A stretch of 7,416 nucleotides of DNA, taken from assembly GCA_012514775.1 (NCBI GenBank), contig JAAYZQ010000029.1, positions 1 through 7,416 of the forward strand. Reading direction: 5' to 3'. A program made the position numbers and the translations under genes. Shown here piece after piece: positions 4,495-7,416 of this stretch. The notes below the pieces were generated by a model. The model made no database searches and was not told the origin of the DNA. It worked only from the letters and a program-made list of their open reading frames with translations. Source of the DNA: Anaerolineaceae bacterium (GTDB taxonomy: Bacteria; Chloroflexota; Anaerolineae; JAAYZQ01). Each line of letters starts with the position of its first letter. The first letter of the stretch is position 1.

Positions 4495-6363
4495 GTGAAA
4501 GACAAACACAGGCCTTTTCGGCTCGGCCGTGCCTTGCCGGGGATGGATCTCTACGGCTATGAAGGCCAGGGGCGCGGGCAGATAAAGCACAGGGCGGCAG
4601 GCCTGGCACTCTTGCTGGTTCTGCTGTGGGCGACCTGCTCCGCGGCCGAGGCGCAAGAGACGGCCGTCATCCTGGCCGATCCGGCCGACCCCTACCACGC
4701 CCTGGCCCGGGAGATGGCCGCGGCGGAGGGGCTGCCCCTGGTCGAGAGCCTGGGCGAAGCCCTGGCGCGGGAGCCCGTCTATCTCCTGTGGGTCGTCTCG
4801 CCCGACCACCTGTCGGACGAGGTGCTGGTGGCCTTTGGCCTGGCGATGCGCGGCAGGGAGCCGGCGGTTTCCACGGGCATCATCAGCGGCAACAGCATGG
4901 AGCAGGCCCGGGCGCTCTGGCAGCGGGCGTCCGAGGTACGCGGCGCGGAGGTCTATGCCGCCAACTCGGCCAATCCAGCAGGCCACCGCAAGGCCGAGAT
5001 CCTGGGGCCGGAGGGGAGCAGGCAGCCCCTGACCAAGTCGCGGTTCCTGGCCAGCCTGGCCGCAGCCGATTACCTGACCTTTACCGGCCACGGCAGCCAG
5101 ACCACCCTATACCTGGAGGAAGGGGTGGCCGTGCGGGCGGCGGATCTGCCCAGGCTGGGGCCGGTGGTGGTCGCCACGGGGAGCTGCAACACCTTTCGCC
5201 TCTGGGAAGAGAACTCCCTGGCCCTGGCCCTGGTCAGCCGGGGCGCGGCGGCCTATGCCGGCTTTGCCTACAGCCCCAACGAGGGCTACCTGCTGGGCGA
5301 GTTCGAGGGGCTGCCCCTGCGCTATACCTGGCCCGAGTTCCCGGCCGGCCACGCCATCCAGGTGCAAAACCAGGGTACGCTGGCCGGCTTTGCCAGCTTT
5401 CCCTACTATTTTCTGCTGGGCGATCCGCGCCTGGCCCTCCAGGCAGAAGCACCGTACCAGCTCGTGGAAGACCGGGCCGAGGACGGCGGCCGGATCCAGC
5501 GCTACGCCGGCGCGCCGGCGGGCGTGGTCCCGGTGCGCCTGGCGGGCGGCGCCCGCTACTCTTTCGTCGAAGTCGAGGGCGTGACGGCGGGCTGGGAGGG
5601 CCAGCTCTTTTACAACGCCCGCCTGCAAATGGCTGACGTCGGCCCCGACAAGGTCCTGCTGTTTGAGCACCAGGGCGGCGATTTTGTCCTTCGCCTCCGA
5701 CCCGAGCCCTCCTGGCTGTGGGTGGTGGGCGACACCCTCCTTGACAGCCTGGACAACACGCTTCTTTTCCTTCAGGATCACGGCGGGGCGGCGATGTTCC
5801 TCGCGGCTGCCGGGCTGCTGTTGCTGCTCGCCCTGTTCTGGCAGGCACGCAGGGGCGGGGACAGGGCGGCGACGCTGCGCAGACTGGGCCTTGCCGCCCT
5901 TCCGGGCCTGGCAGCGGCGGCGCTGCACGCCGTCTATGCCCTGGCCCGTATCGATGCTCTGACCATCACTTCCAAGAATGTGAGCCTGAGCATCCTGTTT
6001 CCGGCCAGCACCTTTGTCGTCGTCACCTGTGGCGCGTTCTTGTTCCTCCACGCCCGCTCCTGGCGGGGCCGTGCCTTTGCCCTGGCCGTGGGCACACTGC
6101 CCGCCCTGGCCCCGGCGGTCTTGCTCTTTGCCGTGATGACCGTCCTGGACGAGTTGGTCCTGGGCAGCCGGCTGGGAACAGGACCGTGGAACAACCGGAT
6201 GGCCCTTCAGGCGCTGATCACCCTGCCCGTTCTGGCGCTGCCCCTGGCAGCCGGCCTGGCCTTGCTGCTGCGATGGGATGGCGGCGCCCGTGGGCGGGGC
6301 GCGCCCGTTCTGCCTTCTCGCCGCCCGGGCGAGATCCCTACGCGTGCAGACGCACAAAATTGA
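4495..6363 (+). CDS. Membrane-fused caspase-like protease of the C25/gingipain type (622 aa)
   Basis: Probable cysteine protease of clan CD on the outer face of the cell membrane. Residues 31-53 form a signal peptide (KHR, then a Leu-rich core) ending AEA before Gln54. Residues about 55-316 look like one caspase-fold domain: ILADPADPY, then FTGHGSQ with predicted catalytic His199, ATGSCNTF with predicted nucleophile Cys231, and the closing YYFLLGDPRLAL (304-315), a pattern known from peptidase C25. Residues about 320-425 are beta-rich. About five membrane helices follow near 432-449, 464-485, 497-519, 528-556 and 570-592, then a Pro/Arg-rich tail. The GTG start (4495) has GGAG (4486-4489) 5 nt upstream and is 20 bp after the HAAS gene. 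An ATG at 4543 is the alternative and keeps the signal peptide. Gingipains lack such a membrane half. Activity is inferred from the dyad. Confidence 0.8.
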   Translation: MKDKHRPFRLGRALPGMDLYGYEGQGRGQIKHRAAGLALLLVLLWATCSAAEAQETAVILADPADPYHALAREMAAAEGLPLVESLGEALAREPVYLLWVVSPDHLSDEVLVAFGLAMRGREPAVSTGIISGNSMEQARALWQRASEVRGAEVYAANSANPAGHRKAEILGPEGSRQPLTKSRFLASLAAADYLTFTGHGSQTTLYLEEGVAVRAADLPRLGPVVVATGSCNTFRLWEENSLALALVSRGAAAYAGFAYSPNEGYLLGEFEGLPLRYTWPEFPAGHAIQVQNQGTLAGFASFPYYFLLGDPRLALQAEAPYQLVEDRAEDGGRIQRYAGAPAGVVPVRLAGGARYSFVEVEGVTAGWEGQLFYNARLQMADVGPDKVLLFEHQGGDFVLRLRPEPSWLWVVGDTLLDSLDNTLLFLQDHGGAAMFLAAAGLLLLLALFWQARRGGDRAATLRRLGLAALPGLAAAALHAVYALARIDALTITSKNVSLSILFPASTFVVVTCGAFLFLHARSWRGRAFALAVGTLPALAPAVLLFAVMTVLDELVLGSRLGTGPWNNRMALQALITLPVLALPLAAGLALLLRWDGGARGRGAPVLPSRRPGEIPTRADAQN

Positions 6364-6380
6364 TTTGGAGGCAATGACCC

Positions 6381-7127
6381 ATGAGAGACGCCGCAGTTTC
6401 CAAGCCAGGCGCAGATCAAGATTCCACGAGCCGCGGGATCCAGGATCTGGCGGTCATCGAGACCATCCTGCGCAACCGCTACCACTTTTTCCAGGAGATC
6501 CGCGACGGGATCGGGCTCAACGACAAGATGCGAGCCATGCTGATATCGAGTGTCCTCTTTCTGGCGCTGTATGGCGCCGTCCTGGGCTCGACCCATAGCC
6601 TGTGGCAGACGCTCAGCTCGGCAGCCAAGCTGCCGCTGCTGTTCCTGGCGACGCTCATCGTCTGCTCGCCCACGCTCTACTTTTTCAACGTGCTCTTTGG
6701 CTCTAACCAGAGCCTGACCCAGAACGTCGCCCTGATGCTGACGGCCATCACCGTCACCGCCGTCCTGCTCCTCAGTTTTGCGCCCATCGTCGTCTTCTTT
6801 TTGCTCACGACCGCGGGCTACCAGTTCTTCAAGCTTCTGAACGTTACGATCTTTGCCGTCTGCGGCATCGTCGGCGTGATCTTTTTGGCGCAGGGGATGA
6901 GGATTGTCTCGGCGGCGGGCAAGGAGGGGGCCTCGGCCCGGCGTTGGGTCCTGTGGCTGTGGGTCCTCGTCTATGCCTTCGTGGGCAGCCAGATGGCCTG
7001 GACGCTGCGGCCGTTCATCGGTGCGCCGAGCATGAAGTTCGAGCTGTTCCGCCAGTTGGGGGGCAACTTTTACACCAACGTCTTTGCCAGCATCGGCGAG
7101 ATCTTGGGCTTTTTCGTGGTGCGTTAG
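6381..7127 (+). CDS. Conserved five-helix membrane protein, 248 aa
   Basis: Integral membrane protein of unknown function. The soluble N-terminus (1-50) has a Ser/Asp-rich start, then IETILRNRYHFFQEIRDGIGL (27-46), probably an amphipathic helix at the membrane. Hydrophobic segments lie at about 51-69, 84-105, 116-143, 153-171 and 188-208. The loop after the last helix holds TLRPFIGAP (208-216) and FELFRQLGGNFYTNV (220-234), striking motifs that I recall from membrane proteins of similar length in other bacteria but cannot tie to a function. GGAGG (6367-6371) lies 9 nt before the ATG at 6381. An ATG at 6374 is nearer but in the wrong frame and only 2 nt from the site. The gene follows the protease by 17 bp and so is co-transcribed. 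It may be a partner or substrate of the protease, which is inference. Confidence 0.8.
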   Translation: MRDAAVSKPGADQDSTSRGIQDLAVIETILRNRYHFFQEIRDGIGLNDKMRAMLISSVLFLALYGAVLGSTHSLWQTLSSAAKLPLLFLATLIVCSPTLYFFNVLFGSNQSLTQNVALMLTAITVTAVLLLSFAPIVVFFLLTTAGYQFFKLLNVTIFAVCGIVGVIFLAQGMRIVSAAGKEGASARRWVLWLWVLVYAFVGSQMAWTLRPFIGAPSMKFELFRQLGGNFYTNVFASIGEILGFFVVR

Positions 7128-7157
7128 GCAGCAGGGATAGGGAAGCGAGGATAAGAG

Positions 7158-7416
7158 ATGTCGAGCCAAAATCAAGGAAACGATCGATCGACGACGGACC
7201 AGATCCTGGACCTGCTGCTGGACGCCCTGGCGGAGCGCCAGCGGGCCCGCCGGGCGCAGGGGATGACAGCGCCCCGTACCCCGGACACGGCCCGGCCGGC
7301 GCCGCAGCCAGACCCGCGGCCGGCTGCCGCGGAACAACACGGACCCGGCGAGCCCATCGCCCCGCCCATGCCGACGCCCCGGCCCGCGCCGCCGGCTGCC
7401 GAGGTGCGCCGGCCGA
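7158..7416 (+). CDS. Pro/Ala-rich protein, N-terminal part (runs off right edge)
   Basis: The reading frame is open from the ATG at 7158 to the window end (86 codons). Residues 13-34 form a likely amphipathic helix (TTDQILDLLLDALAERQRARR). From about residue 37 the chain is a disordered linker rich in Pro, Ala and Arg, with repeated PxP steps. No signal peptide or membrane segment is seen in this part. GAGG (7147-7150) lies 7 nt before the start. The gene follows the five-helix membrane protein by 30 bp on the same strand, so it is probably the fifth gene of the operon. A helix plus a Pro-rich linker usually tethers a folded domain, which must lie beyond the window. No family can be assigned. 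Confidence 0.65.
   Translation, partial: MSSQNQGNDRSTTDQILDLLLDALAERQRARRAQGMTAPRTPDTARPAPQPDPRPAAAEQHGPGEPIAPPMPTPRPAPPAAEVRRP

Noticed and set aside
5107..6357. 416-codon minus-strand frame opposite the protease
   Set aside because: Low-complexity Gln/Gly/Arg-rich shadow of the protease gene, with no start-site support.
6374..6376. Alternative ATG for the membrane protein after the protease
   Set aside because: It is in a different frame giving an Arg-rich product, and it lies only 2 nt after GGAGG. The ATG at 6381 opens the membrane-protein frame.
6207..7340. 377-codon minus-strand frame opposite the 248-aa membrane protein
   Set aside because: The opposite strand encodes a clear membrane protein with a strong ribosome site. 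This product is charged low-complexity sequence without recognisable motifs.

Overview
The window is GC-rich bacterial DNA with short intergenic gaps, strong Shine-Dalgarno sites and near-consensus sigma70-type promoters. The gene set comprises a YugP-type zinc peptidase, a DUF3352-like lipoprotein, a PadR/HAAS pair, a membrane-fused C25-like protease and small zinc-ribbon and membrane proteins. Together these suggest an environmental Chloroflexota (Anaerolineae/Caldilineae-like) genome. That placement is an inference from style, not from a marker gene. I see no RNA genes, CRISPR arrays or insertion sequences.

Left part (1-1803). A leftward operon of two small membrane proteins (81 aa, then an overlapping gene of at least 127 aa that leaves the window) diverges from a small 7-cysteine zinc-ribbon/metallothionein-like gene. 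The two seem to be tandem paralogues, sharing TGKxPxxxM and a later L(M/I)xP(D/E)(D/E)V block. The control region between the divergent units holds four abutting 11-bp direct repeats starting TCTA, a layout typical of OmpR/PhoB-family response-regulator sites. A YugP-family membrane zinc metallopeptidase gene follows with its own promoter. It is split by a one-base frameshift just before its HEVGH motif.

Middle (1804-3620). A 15-bp-stem hairpin separates the peptidase gene from a convergent 522-aa lipoprotein gene resembling DUF3352. This lipoprotein gene and the rightward operon are fired from a compact symmetric divergent promoter pair. Both promoters read TTGACA-17 bp-TATACT, and their -35 boxes form one perfect inverted repeat.

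Right part (3621-7416). A tight operon runs rightward: a PadR repressor, a HAAS-type membrane partner (ATGA overlap), a 622-aa signal-peptide-bearing caspase-like protease of the C25/gingipain type (GHG and SC dyad motifs) fused to about five C-terminal transmembrane helices, a 248-aa five-helix membrane protein, and the start of a Pro/Ala-rich protein that leaves the window. The inference is that PadR, tuned by the HAAS protein, controls an envelope proteolysis module, perhaps together with the divergent lipoprotein. This operon is the best candidate here for an undescribed system.
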